Origin: Flavobacterium nitrogenifigens
Lineage (GTDB): Bacteria; Bacteroidota; Bacteroidia; Flavobacteriales; Flavobacteriaceae
DNA length: 64,000 nucleotides
Direction of reading: 5' to 3'
Assembly: GCF_003254565.1 (NCBI RefSeq)
Contig: NZ_QJRI01000177.1
Location: 1 to 64,000 of the forward strand
Each line of letters opens with the position of its first letter. Positions within the stretch are counted from its first letter, which is position 1. Below the pieces are notes generated by a model. It saw only the letters and a list, made by a program, of their open reading frames with translations. It searched no databases and had not been told where the DNA came from. Positions 1 to 7,647 of this stretch are shown piece after piece. A program made the translations under genes and the position numbers.

Positions 1-395
1 ATCAAACGTTCCTACGGAACGTAATTGGATGATCACCATTTGTTTTCTACCGATGAGACGTTCCTACGGAACGTAAACCTCCATTGTAAATTTTTATTCA
101 ACATTTCTACGGAATGAAAATGCTATTTTAAAAACACAAGAGTTCAAATCTTCGATGGAAAATATTCCGTAGGAATATCTCGTCGGTAGAAATTTTAGAT
201 TCAAATCATTGTTTTACGTTCCGTAGGAACGTTTGATTTTTAATCAGCATTTTATAAACAATTTGATGCGTCAAGCGTTCCTGCGGAACGCAATTGTGCG
301 GTTACTTTTTTTTCTACCGACGAAACGTTCCTACGGAACGTATAATCGCAATATAAATTTTAATTCTACTACCTACCAGACATTCCTACGGAATG
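1..395. repeat. REP-like cluster of eight short palindromes
   Basis: Eight hairpins share the core TTCC-NNN-GGAA: 6-22, 58-74, 99-115, 161-177, 216-232, 275-291, 325-341 and 381-395. The outer stem pairs change together (ACGTTCC/GGAACGT, GCGTTCC/GGAACGC, CATTCC/GGAATG), so the dyad is kept rather than the sequence. Three hairpins carry a flanking box reading TTCTACCGA (45-57, the inverse at 180-193, and 311-324). The same modules recur at 46229-46860. An open frame at 233-442 only translates these repeats and is not taken as a gene. No REP-associated transposase is present in the window. Confidence 0.85.
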
Positions 396-409
396 AATGG
401 CATTTAATC

Positions 410-440
410 AAAAAACCCGCTACAACAATTTGCAACGGGT
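410..440 (-). terminator. Intrinsic terminator of the glycosyltransferase gene
   Basis: Read on the minus strand, an 11-bp stem with two G-U pairs (ACCCGTTGCAA with TTGTAGCGGGT) is followed by six U. It lies about 45 nt after the stop codon of the gene at 486-1931. Confidence 0.8.
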
Positions 441-485
441 AATTCTCTTGGGTGGAGTTTTATATATAGAGTGAAAGTGTACTTT

Positions 486-1931
486 TTATAAACCTCTTGT
501 CAACCAGCCTTTTTTGTTGGCTGTTGCAATGGCATAAGGCGCGATCCAGAATAAGCTGAAAGTGTAAAAAACACTGTATGAATAAGCCCAGAATGATTCT
601 GAAAGCGTGTATCTTTTTGCGTAAAACGCCATTGAAAAACTTGAAAAAATTAAGATTGCCAATAATGTAGAACTTAAAAATAATACTGGGTGAACTGCAA
701 TAAAGTAAAACATAAATAATAAAAACGGATATGTCATTGCAATTTTAAAGAACTGGTTTAAGAATAGCATTCTCGCGCCAAATTTTGATCCTTTTCTAAA
801 ATCTGTAAAAACATATTTTGCCATCATAAGGTTTTCACGAACGTTACTTCTCGCCCATCTTATGAACATTTTGTAAAGACCTTTATATTCTTCAGGAACA
901 TTTGTCAATACCACTGCATTTCTTTGAAATTTAACTTCAAAACCTTGTTTCAAAATCATATTAGTCAAAGCACGATCTTCTCCAATATCTGATGGTTCGC
1001 CCATAAAAGTCTGATTGATCCACTCTGGAAGACAATTGAATACAGCATCTCTTTTGTAAGCTGCCAAGGCACCAGGAGTACATAATACAGAACCTAACTC
1101 GCTTTCTACAGAACGTTGAAACTCGAAACTCATTACGAAACTCACATTCAACATTTTTGGTAAAATCGCTTTTTTATTGTTCAAAACCTGAACATTTCCT
1201 GCAACCGCTCCACATTTTTTGTCTGCCACAAACGGACTTACTAAGTTTCTTAAAGTATCTTTTTTTACAATAGAATCACTATCTACAGTGACAAAGATTT
1301 CTCCCGTTCCTAATTTAAATCCTCTGTATAATGCCTGACGTTTTCCTTGATTTTTTGGCTGCTGAAAAATCGTCACACGATCTCCTAATTTTGCTTTTGC
1401 TTCCTGCATCCAATACCAAGTATCGTCTTTACTTCCATCGTCAATAGCCAAAAGCTGTAATTTTTCTGCTGGATAATCGCTGTCTGCAAGACTCAATAAA
1501 GTATCCCAAACTAATTTTCCTTCATTATAAGCTGGAACGATAATCGTACAAGTTGGCAATAAATCATCTGATACGGATGGAACTGCTTTGTATCTTAAAT
1601 ACAAGAAAGAGCTGTACAAGAAAACACCTGCCTGATAAAAGAATAAAATGGTCGTTATGATTAAGAATGGTAATCCCCACGTTGAAGCAATTCTTTCAAA
1701 ATGAAATTGCTCAAAATCGTCTTGCAATAAATATACTACTCCAACACCTGCTAGTAGTAATAAAAAAGTTCCGATAAGAACTGCCAACCCGAACGGACTA
1801 GTTGGTCTTTCTACAAATACTTTTTGTGATTTTTGTTTAGTTCCAAAAAAAGAACCGTTTATTGTTTTTTCACTGATCGCCGAACTGCTGTTCGCGTAAA
1901 ATTGTTCTGAGATAATTGTTTCGCTTTCCAT
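486..1931 (-). CDS. Membrane glycosyltransferase, family 2 (hyaluronan/chitin synthase-like)
   Basis: 481-aa processive-type GT2 enzyme predicted to polymerise or transfer sugars at the inner membrane. Two N-terminal membrane segments (about residues 46-68 and 87-111) precede a cytoplasmic GT-A domain. That domain shows AYNEG, the nucleotide-binding DDGS motif, the metal-binding DSDS motif, an acceptor-site CTPGA segment, the catalytic-base GEDRA motif and a RWARS motif matching the (Q/R)xxRW signature of HasA/NodC-type synthases. Further membrane helices close the C-terminus. The gene is monocistronic with its own terminator. The sugar substrate cannot be read from the sequence; export of an exopolysaccharide is an inference. 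Confidence 0.85.
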   Translation of the reverse strand: MESETIISEQFYANSSSAISEKTINGSFFGTKQKSQKVFVERPTSPFGLAVLIGTFLLLLAGVGVVYLLQDDFEQFHFERIASTWGLPFLIITTILFFYQAGVFLYSSFLYLRYKAVPSVSDDLLPTCTIIVPAYNEGKLVWDTLLSLADSDYPAEKLQLLAIDDGSKDDTWYWMQEAKAKLGDRVTIFQQPKNQGKRQALYRGFKLGTGEIFVTVDSDSIVKKDTLRNLVSPFVADKKCGAVAGNVQVLNNKKAILPKMLNVSFVMSFEFQRSVESELGSVLCTPGALAAYKRDAVFNCLPEWINQTFMGEPSDIGEDRALTNMILKQGFEVKFQRNAVVLTNVPEEYKGLYKMFIRWARSNVRENLMMAKYVFTDFRKGSKFGARMLFLNQFFKIAMTYPFLLFMFYFIAVHPVLFLSSTLLAILIFSSFSMAFYAKRYTLSESFWAYSYSVFYTFSLFWIAPYAIATANKKGWLTRGL

Positions 1932-2458
1932 GCTTATACTCCTTTTTTAATTTGCTTAATGTGGCTTTTAGTAAAAATCTTTTCTTTTCTAATTATTTGC
2001 GACTCATATTCGAGAAACAATAAAAAAACAAACACATCAAAGATTTTGACATTAACACATTTTGCAAGCGACGTGCCAATACGATTTCAAACTGGTATAG
2101 AGCATTTTAGAAAAAAAGGCATAAAAAATAGTGTGTAATTATTTCACACTTTCTGGATACGGTATACACTAAAATTGTAGAATTTGGAATTGAAAAGACT
2201 AGCTTTTAAACGGCTTCAGAGCGTTTTTACTTTTCCTTTTTCAAAAAAGAGTCGAAGTTTCAAAATAATTTTCTGACGAAAAAATGGTAAGAATTAATAA
2301 AACGTCATTGTTGAAATAAAATTGTTTAGAAGAAAGAAAATAGATTTAAAAACAGCTTTTTTTGAGCTTTTAAAAAACATTCTTCATAAAAAATCAGGAA
2401 ATCTTGCCGAAAAAAGTTAAATTTATCAAAGCAAACTTAAAATAAGGAGATTAAAAAA
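1932..2458. other. Intergenic region with no gene seen
   Basis: This 527-bp AT-rich gap between divergent genes contains no convincing ORF, RNA gene or strong dyad. An AGGAGA motif about 10 nt before the 2459 start is an unusually good Shine-Dalgarno for a flavobacterium. Promoters for both flanking genes should lie here, but none matched the consensus well enough to call. Confidence 0.5.
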
Positions 2459-2905
2459 ATGAGTAAGGAGCATTACTATCTTTTACTTGCTGACGATGAC
2501 GAAGACGATTGTCTTTTCTTTAAAGAAGCTCTCGACGAAATAGCTATCAGCGCCGATCTTTTAACGGTTCATGACGGCGTACAATTAATGGATTATTTAC
2601 AAAGTAATATTTCTAATCTTCCAGAAGTTCTTTTTTTGGATTTAAATATGCCACGAAAAAATGGCATTGAATGTTTGGATGAAATAAAAGATGACGAAAA
2701 TCTAAAAAATCTGCCTATAATTATTTTCTCTACCTCGCTCGATAGTGAAATAGTAAACAAACTTTATCAAAAAGGCGCTTCTTATTATATTCGAAAACCG
2801 GGTGATTTTTCTAAGCTTAAAAACGTAATCGAAAAAGCACTGACAATTGCATCAGAAAATAACTTTAGACAGCCCGAAAGAGCTAATTTCATACTGCAAC
2901 CTTAA
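2459..2905 (+). CDS. Single-domain response regulator (CheY/Rcp1 type)
   Basis: 148-aa stand-alone receiver domain without an output domain. The acidic pocket (LLADDDEDD, residues about 9-17), the phospho-acceptor Asp in LFLDLNMPRKNG, the conserved Thr/Ser of FSTS and the KP pair in YIRKPGD are all present. It lies 12 nt upstream of a large PAS histidine kinase and is almost certainly co-transcribed with it. Rcp1-type receivers are usual partners of phytochrome-like and PAS kinases and act by phosphotransfer or protein contact rather than DNA binding. The partnership is inferred from adjacency. Confidence 0.9.
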   Translation: MSKEHYYLLLADDDEDDCLFFKEALDEIAISADLLTVHDGVQLMDYLQSNISNLPEVLFLDLNMPRKNGIECLDEIKDDENLKNLPIIIFSTSLDSEIVNKLYQKGASYYIRKPGDFSKLKNVIEKALTIASENNFRQPERANFILQP

Positions 2906-2917
2906 TCTTCTTTGGAA

Positions 2918-5383
2918 ATGAGCCATAAAAAAAAGGAACATTATTTTCTTTCCGAAGGTGGAGAAATGGGAGAATTAATTCGTTCTGCAGATTGGAGCAA
3001 AACCTCTTTGGGTAATCCCGATAAATGGCCGCAAAGTTTGAAAACAATGACCGCAATGATGCTCAGCAATCCGTTTGGAATGTACATTGCGTGGGGAAAA
3101 AATTATATTCAATTATACAACGATGCTTTTCGTCCTATTCTTGGCACTTCAAAACACCCTGATGCTTTAGGCGGAAGTTCTAAAAATACATTTGCCGAAA
3201 TTTGGGATATCATTGAACCAATGTTTTCCGATGTTATGAAAGGACATGCTGTAAGTTTTCCTGATTTTAAAGTTCCTTTGCATCGAAATGGTTATACGGA
3301 AGATTGTTTTTTTGATTTTTCGTATAGCCCCATAAAAGTAGAAGACGGTTCTATTGGCGGAATTCTCGTTACAGTTATCGAAACCACCGAAAAGAAAATT
3401 GTTGCTGATGCTTTACAGGAAAGTAATGCCCAATTTGTCAATAACATCATGCAGGCTCCTGTTCCGGAAGCCATTTTACGAGGAACCGATTTTGTAGTCG
3501 AAATGGCCAATTTTGTGCTTTTAAATAATATTTGGAAAAAAGAAGAAAATGAAGTTCAAGGAAAAAAGATATTAGAAATATTTCCCGAGCTGAAAAAACA
3601 GAAATATGCTGCTTTACTAAAGAAAGTTTACGAATCTGGAAATGCATATTCTGAATCAGAATCTTTGCTTTTTATTGATAATAAAAAAAATGGCAATCCA
3701 TTTTATGTCGATTTTGAATTTGCACCGCTACGCGAAAGTGATAATTCGATTTCAGGAATAAGAATGACACTTATAGATGTTACAGAGAAAGTTGAAGCGA
3801 GAAAGAAAATCGAAGAAAGCGAGAAAAGATTCAGACTGCTTACCGAGAGTATTCCGCAATTAATCTGGGAAACCGATGCTGATGGAAATGCTCTTTTCAC
3901 TTCGGGAAGATGGCTGGAATACACTGGAATTGAACCTGGAATAGAAGGTTCATGGCAAAAAATGATTCATCCCGACGATTTCGAAGAAAATATCAAAATC
4001 TGGCAGCACGCACTCGCAACGGGAGAAATGTACCGCTGTGATGTGAGAATGCGCAGAAAAGATGGCTCATACCGATGGCACACCGTTATTGGAGAACCTG
4101 TATTTGGCCCTGACAATAAAATTGTAAAATGGGTTGGTGCCTTTACCGATATTCATACCGAAAAAGCTTTTACGCATGAACTTGAACAACAGGTTACAGC
4201 CAGAACTAGAGAACTAATCCAGATTAACGAATCGCTTCGCAAAAGTGAAGAGCGTTACCATTTGATGGTTGAAGAAGTTCAAGAATATGCTATTTTATAT
4301 TTGAATAGCAACGGTATTATTGAAAACTGGAATGCTGGTGCCGAAAAAATAAAAGGCTATAAAGCCGAAGAAATCATCGGAAAGTATTTTGCTGTTTTTT
4401 ATACCGAAAAAGACCAGAAAAATAATCTTCCTCAAAGACTGCTGGAAATTGCCCGAGAGAAAGGAAAAGTCATACATGAAGGCTGGCGTGCGCGTAAAGA
4501 TGGAAGTCAATTCTGGGCAAGCGTAGTTATTACAGCAGTTCATAACAAAAAAGGCGAGGTTATTGGTTTTTCAAAAGTTACGCATGACCTAACCGAAAGA
4601 AAAAAAGCCAATGATAAATTAAAAATGAATGCCCTGGAGTTAGAGCAAAAAAACAATGAACTGGAAGAAATGAACAAAGAACTTCAGTCATTTGCCTATA
4701 TTTCAAGTCATGATCTGCAGGAACCGCTCAGAAAAATACAGACTTTTGCCTCTCAGATTATTGAGAAGGAAGCTGAAAATTTATCAGAAAACGGAAAAGA
4801 TAAATTTAAAAGAATGCAGAATGCAGCACAGCGAATGCAGACTTTGATTAATGATTTATTAGCATACTCAAGAACAAATGTCCAAGAACGTATTTTTATC
4901 AAAACAGATCTTGCCCAAATCATAAATGAGGTAAAAGAAGATTTAACCGAAGAATTAGATCAAAAAAGTGCTGTAATTGAAATTGAACAAAGTATTGAAG
5001 TTGATATTATTCCGTTTCAATTCAAACAATTATTGTATAACCTCATCAGTAATTCGCTAAAATTCTCAAATCCTGATATTCCGATTGTAATTAAAATTAG
5101 AAGTAAAATTGCTTTAGGGAAAGATTTAGAAAATGAAAAACTGATTCCTACTAAAAAATATTGCCACATAGAAGTTTCAGATAACGGAATTGGTTTTGAA
5201 GCGCAATACAACAAAAAAATATTCGAAGTTTTCCAGCGTCTTCACGGACGTGACCGCTACAACGGAACCGGAATCGGATTAGCAATTGTGAAAAAAATTA
5301 TTGAAAACCATAACGGAATCATCACCGCATCGGGTATTCAGAATCAAGGGGCTTCTTTTAATATTTATATTCCTGTAAAATAA
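2918..5383 (+). CDS. Multi-PAS sensor histidine kinase
   Basis: About 821 aa, cytoplasmic (no membrane segment seen). The N-terminal half holds several PAS/PAC repeats. One is a clear PAS_3-type fold with WHTVIGEPVF near residue 390, and another has the NGIIENWNAGAEKIKG signature near 470. A coiled-coil linker leads to a HisKA domain with the phospho-acceptor His in SSHDLQEPLRK. The HATPase domain has an N-box (LLYNLISNSLKFS), DNGIGF and GTGIGLAIVKK. The ATG at 2918 is preferred over an in-frame TTG at 2912. It follows the receiver gene by 12 nt. The ligand is unknown; multiple PAS domains suggest light, redox or small-molecule sensing. Confidence 0.9.
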   Translation: MSHKKKEHYFLSEGGEMGELIRSADWSKTSLGNPDKWPQSLKTMTAMMLSNPFGMYIAWGKNYIQLYNDAFRPILGTSKHPDALGGSSKNTFAEIWDIIEPMFSDVMKGHAVSFPDFKVPLHRNGYTEDCFFDFSYSPIKVEDGSIGGILVTVIETTEKKIVADALQESNAQFVNNIMQAPVPEAILRGTDFVVEMANFVLLNNIWKKEENEVQGKKILEIFPELKKQKYAALLKKVYESGNAYSESESLLFIDNKKNGNPFYVDFEFAPLRESDNSISGIRMTLIDVTEKVEARKKIEESEKRFRLLTESIPQLIWETDADGNALFTSGRWLEYTGIEPGIEGSWQKMIHPDDFEENIKIWQHALATGEMYRCDVRMRRKDGSYRWHTVIGEPVFGPDNKIVKWVGAFTDIHTEKAFTHELEQQVTARTRELIQINESLRKSEERYHLMVEEVQEYAILYLNSNGIIENWNAGAEKIKGYKAEEIIGKYFAVFYTEKDQKNNLPQRLLEIAREKGKVIHEGWRARKDGSQFWASVVITAVHNKKGEVIGFSKVTHDLTERKKANDKLKMNALELEQKNNELEEMNKELQSFAYISSHDLQEPLRKIQTFASQIIEKEAENLSENGKDKFKRMQNAAQRMQTLINDLLAYSRTNVQERIFIKTDLAQIINEVKEDLTEELDQKSAVIEIEQSIEVDIIPFQFKQLLYNLISNSLKFSNPDIPIVIKIRSKIALGKDLENEKLIPTKKYCHIEVSDNGIGFEAQYNKKIFEVFQRLHGRDRYNGTGIGLAIVKKIIENHNGIITASGIQNQGASFNIYIPVK

Positions 5384-5420
5384 AAGTTTTTCAAATTTCA
5401 AATTCTAAATTCCAATTCAT

Positions 5421-5457
5421 AAAAAACGGAAACTGCAAATAAGCGGTTTCCGTTTTT
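5421..5457. terminator. Bidirectional intrinsic terminator
   Basis: A dyad AAACGGAAACtGC / GCgGTTTCCGTTT is flanked by A-rich and U-rich tracts. It lies between the convergent histidine kinase and the minus-strand lipoprotein gene and can serve both. Confidence 0.85.
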
Positions 5458-5495
5458 CCATTTCAAAGGAAATTGAAATTATTTCAAAACAAATT

Positions 5496-5912
5496 TTATC
5501 TAGTATAAACAGTAATTACACCTGTTGTTTTGTCTTTAATTTTTAGCTCTTTGTTGGTAAGATTCATGATATCGCTAGTAGAACTTACATTTCCAATAGT
5601 AATAGTCAAATCATTGTGAGATCTTGCATAAGTACCAGTAGTTTCTGTTAAGGCGCAATCACTTCCCTTATAATCACCAATAACTGCAGCATTACTTAAT
5701 CTTAAGTCTAAAAAATCTCTAGGACATCCACTTTGGTTTTGCGGAGCATCGACTAAAACTTCTTGTCCATTAACAATTGTTCCTGTTTGGCTTAGATTAT
5801 ACTTCCCTTGAATTGGAACTATTGTTTCTCCTTCATTATCGTCGTTACTACAAGAGGTTACGAACATTCCCGCGCTTAAGGCTAATACAAATAAAAAGTT
5901 TCTATTTTTCAT
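5496..5912 (-). CDS. Small lipoprotein, lipocalin-like character
   Basis: 138-aa exported protein. A hydrophobic signal peptide ends in a lipobox (VTSCSNDD, Cys21), so it is probably anchored in a membrane facing the periplasm; the run SNDDNEG after the Cys resembles an acidic flavobacterial lipoprotein export signal. The mature part has two cysteines and alternates beta-strand-like segments, as in the lipocalin-like or META-type lipoproteins common in flavobacteria. Family membership is a guess from length and pattern. The gene is monocistronic and convergent with the PAS kinase. Confidence 0.75.
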   Translation of the reverse strand: MKNRNFLFVLALSAGMFVTSCSNDDNEGETIVPIQGKYNLSQTGTIVNGQEVLVDAPQNQSGCPRDFLDLRLSNAAVIGDYKGSDCALTETTGTYARSHNDLTITIGNVSSTSDIMNLTNKELKIKDKTTGVITVYTR

Positions 5913-6031
5913 GATTTCTTTGTTTTTTATTAATTTAATTCAATAATGCTAAATTAAAAGTATATACTTACAAAAAATTTCATGATTATGCGAATATTTT
6001 ACATAAATCGCATTTTAGGAAAATTCTAAAA

Positions 6032-7042
6032 TTAATTACATTTTGGTCTATCTGATAAGTACTGTTTTATAATATACTGCGTAATTGGTTTCAAGAATCT
6101 TTGTGTATTTTCTGGATAAGGCGCAAACTGATTATAGCATTCTACAGAATCTCCAACTCTTATATACCAGACTTGTGCTCTCCCATTATCATCAAAAAAT
6201 TTTGTTGAATCACATACCTCTATCTTTTTTAAATCAAAATATCTAGCATCATAATAAGTATCACAATAACCCTCACCAGATCTTTCTATTCTTTCATAAT
6301 GATTTCCAGTCCATTGCATACAATCTTTTGGCAACATACTTAAGTAAATGATTATAACAAATACAGCGAGAAAAGATGCAATTACAAAATATCTTTTCCA
6401 TCTAAATTTTACTCTATCTTCTCCTCCTATCTTAACAGGAGTTGATATACCCGCTGGAATTGTTTCCAAATCCTGATTTTCATCTTGTTCTATTACATCA
6501 GCTTCATCTTGCTCTACTTCTTCATTTTTATCTTCTTTTACCTCTTCATTTTTTAAATCAGGAAAATTTTTGATTTCTATCTCATTACTAAAACCAACAG
6601 AAGAAAATTCAGGTTTATAATGTTTGGTGTCTCTTAACTCTTCAATCAATTTCAAATTCTCTGGATCAATTTCTTTTCTAAACTTATTAAAAGGTCTAGG
6701 ATTAAAATCTACCAAAATTGCTGCCATATCAACAACATCGATTTTATCTGGATCTGTTTCTCCTTTAAAAAATTTTTCTACTGGTCTAAATAGATCAGTC
6801 TCTTGCTTAAACTTTTTTTTTGCACTAATATCAAAAGAAAGCCCAAGTAAAGAATTGAACACATTCAAATCATTTGAATGCATATCATTATTCGCAAATT
6901 TTTCCCAACATAACTTATTTAGTTTTCCTCTTGTTGGAGCATTCAAGAAATAAAAGTCATCACCATTTTTTACCTCTTCATATTTTTCTTTAATGGCTTT
7001 TTTATATAAATCTTCCAAAGTATTGTTATTCATAGGCTTCAT
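6032..7042 (-). CDS. One-TM protein of signalling cassette 1, unknown function
   Basis: 336 aa, family not recognised. Residues 1-125 form a conserved domain (motifs PTRGKLNKLCW, RPVEKFFKGETDP, LVDFNPRPFNKF) shared closely with the 209-aa product at 14789-15418. A Glu/Asp-rich linker of about 80 residues follows, then one membrane helix (about 222-241), then a roughly 95-aa extracytoplasmic domain with CMQWTG...HYE and four cysteines. The start at 7042 has an A-rich upstream context; an internal Met at 7033 aligns with the paralogue start and is an alternative. It is divergent from the lipoprotein/kinase genes, with the phased repeat array in between. A cytoplasmic-to-periplasmic signalling role is inference. 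Confidence 0.8.
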   Translation of the reverse strand: MKPMNNNTLEDLYKKAIKEKYEEVKNGDDFYFLNAPTRGKLNKLCWEKFANNDMHSNDLNVFNSLLGLSFDISAKKKFKQETDLFRPVEKFFKGETDPDKIDVVDMAAILVDFNPRPFNKFRKEIDPENLKLIEELRDTKHYKPEFSSVGFSNEIEIKNFPDLKNEEVKEDKNEEVEQDEADVIEQDENQDLETIPAGISTPVKIGGEDRVKFRWKRYFVIASFLAVFVIIIYLSMLPKDCMQWTGNHYERIERSGEGYCDTYYDARYFDLKKIEVCDSTKFFDDNGRAQVWYIRVGDSVECYNQFAPYPENTQRFLKPITQYIIKQYLSDRPKCN

Positions 7043-7048
7043 TTTTTT

Positions 7049-7110
7049 GGGTTTTTAAGGATTTATAAGGATCAATAGGGATTTTATAAAACTTAATCGG
7101 AAATCCCGGA
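7049..7110. promoter_or_regulatory. Helically phased GGGA-type repeat array, copy 1
   Basis: GG(A/G) steps occur at 7049, 7059, 7069, 7079, 7099 and 7108, at intervals of 10, 10, 10, 20 and 9 bp, so all lie on one face of the helix. The array ends about 32 bp before the promoter-like box at 7142. Copy 2 has an equivalent array at 15665-15709. It looks like a tandem operator for a cooperatively binding regulator, possibly the response regulator at 9339. Confidence 0.6.
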
Positions 7111-7141
7111 AATCCGTATCAACACAGGCTCAAAACCATCG

Positions 7142-7149
7142 TTACTTTG
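7142..7149 (+). promoter_or_regulatory. Promoter-like -7 box of cassette 1 leader
   Basis: TTACTTTG followed by C matches the flavobacterial TAnnTTTG box at 7 of 8 positions. The identical octamer stands at the same place in cassette 2 (15739-15746). No clear TTG at -33 is seen, consistent with an activator-dependent promoter fed by the upstream array. Confidence 0.5.
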
Positions 7150-7155
7150 CCTCAA

Positions 7156-7379
7156 CAAAATTAGTTAGCGCTTTGATCTGCAGGTCAAAACAAATGTACA
7201 AAACTAGTTCATGTACCAAGTGCGGAAAACCGTAAGACGGATTTTATTCCGGGAAGTATAGATGAAAATCTTACTGTTCTACGCACTTCACTTCCCAAGC
7301 AAGTTGGCACTGCCATAACAAAGTTCAGAACCTTTTTGAACGGCAATGCCCTTTATCTAAATTTTAAATCGTAAAAAAA
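7156..7379 (+). promoter_or_regulatory. Conserved structured 5' leader RNA, copy 1
   Basis: Leader of about 220 nt with four stems shared with copy 2. P1: AAGTGCG 7218-7224 with CGCACTT 7282-7288. P2: GTAAGA 7232-7237 with TCTTAC 7269-7274. P3: GGGAAGT 7251-7257 with ACTTCCC 7290-7296. P4: GGCAcTGCC 7306-7314 with GGCAaTGCC 7342-7350, extended by GTTCA/TGAAC inside. P3 crosses P2, so the RNA forms a pseudoknot or two exclusive states. P1 and P4 show compensatory changes against copy 2. P4 ends about 30 nt before the lipoprotein start. Confidence 0.65.
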
Positions 7380-7571
7380 ATGAAAACACTATTTACATTG
7401 GGAGCGTGCGCGCTATTAAGTCTGACAATTTTTTCTTGTACAGCAGAAGATTTTGAAACAGCAAACAAAGATAAAACTCGAAATGAGGTAAAAAAAGATT
7501 CTACAAATACTTCGCAGGCAACTGGTCCGGACGATGATCCTATCGTTGTTCCACCGCCACCAAAAAAGTAA
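7380..7571 (+). CDS. Tiny lipoprotein of signalling cassette 1
   Basis: 63 aa. A signal peptide ends in FSC (Cys20), leaving a mature lipopeptide of about 44 residues: a polar, Lys/Asp/Asn-rich stretch, then GPDDDP and a proline-rich tail with PPPPKK. It has no recognisable domain. The paralogue at 15973 shares the FSCT-acidic-YET/FET start, the K-rich middle and the GPGD/PKPP end. It lies 54 nt upstream of the TPR kinase, whose sensor part should face the same compartment. A role as a signal or accessory subunit for that kinase is inferred from synteny only. Confidence 0.75.
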   Translation: MKTLFTLGACALLSLTIFSCTAEDFETANKDKTRNEVKKDSTNTSQATGPDDDPIVVPPPPKK

Positions 7572-7608
7572 TAAATAAAATTTGAAATATTCAATTAATT
7601 AGTAATTT

Positions 7609-7647
7609 CGGGGAAAGTACATTTTATGTTACGATCCCCGTTTTTTT
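7609..7647 (+). terminator. Terminator-like hairpin over the kinase start codon, copy 1
   Basis: CGGGGA (7609-7614) pairs with TCCCCG (7635-7640) and is extended by GTA/TAC inside; seven T follow directly. The ATG at 7626 sits in the loop and the 3' arm encodes LRSP. Copy 2 has the same arrangement with a synonymous CGA to CGG change. It could end most transcripts after the lipopeptide and also hide the kinase start codon. Confidence 0.65.

Noticed and set aside
233..442. Open frame of 69 codons
   Set aside because: It reads through four palindromic repeats of the 1-395 cluster and a terminator; composition is dictated by the repeats.
7156..7379. Retron msr/msd or group II intron as the explanation of the structured leader
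   Set aside because: No reverse transcriptase is present in the window and the leader is followed directly by a lipoprotein gene in both copies.
7364..7594. Minus-strand frame opposite the tiny lipoprotein
   Set aside because: It is the antisense shadow of the lipopeptide gene and covers the conserved start context; the plus-strand frame has a signal peptide and a paralogue.
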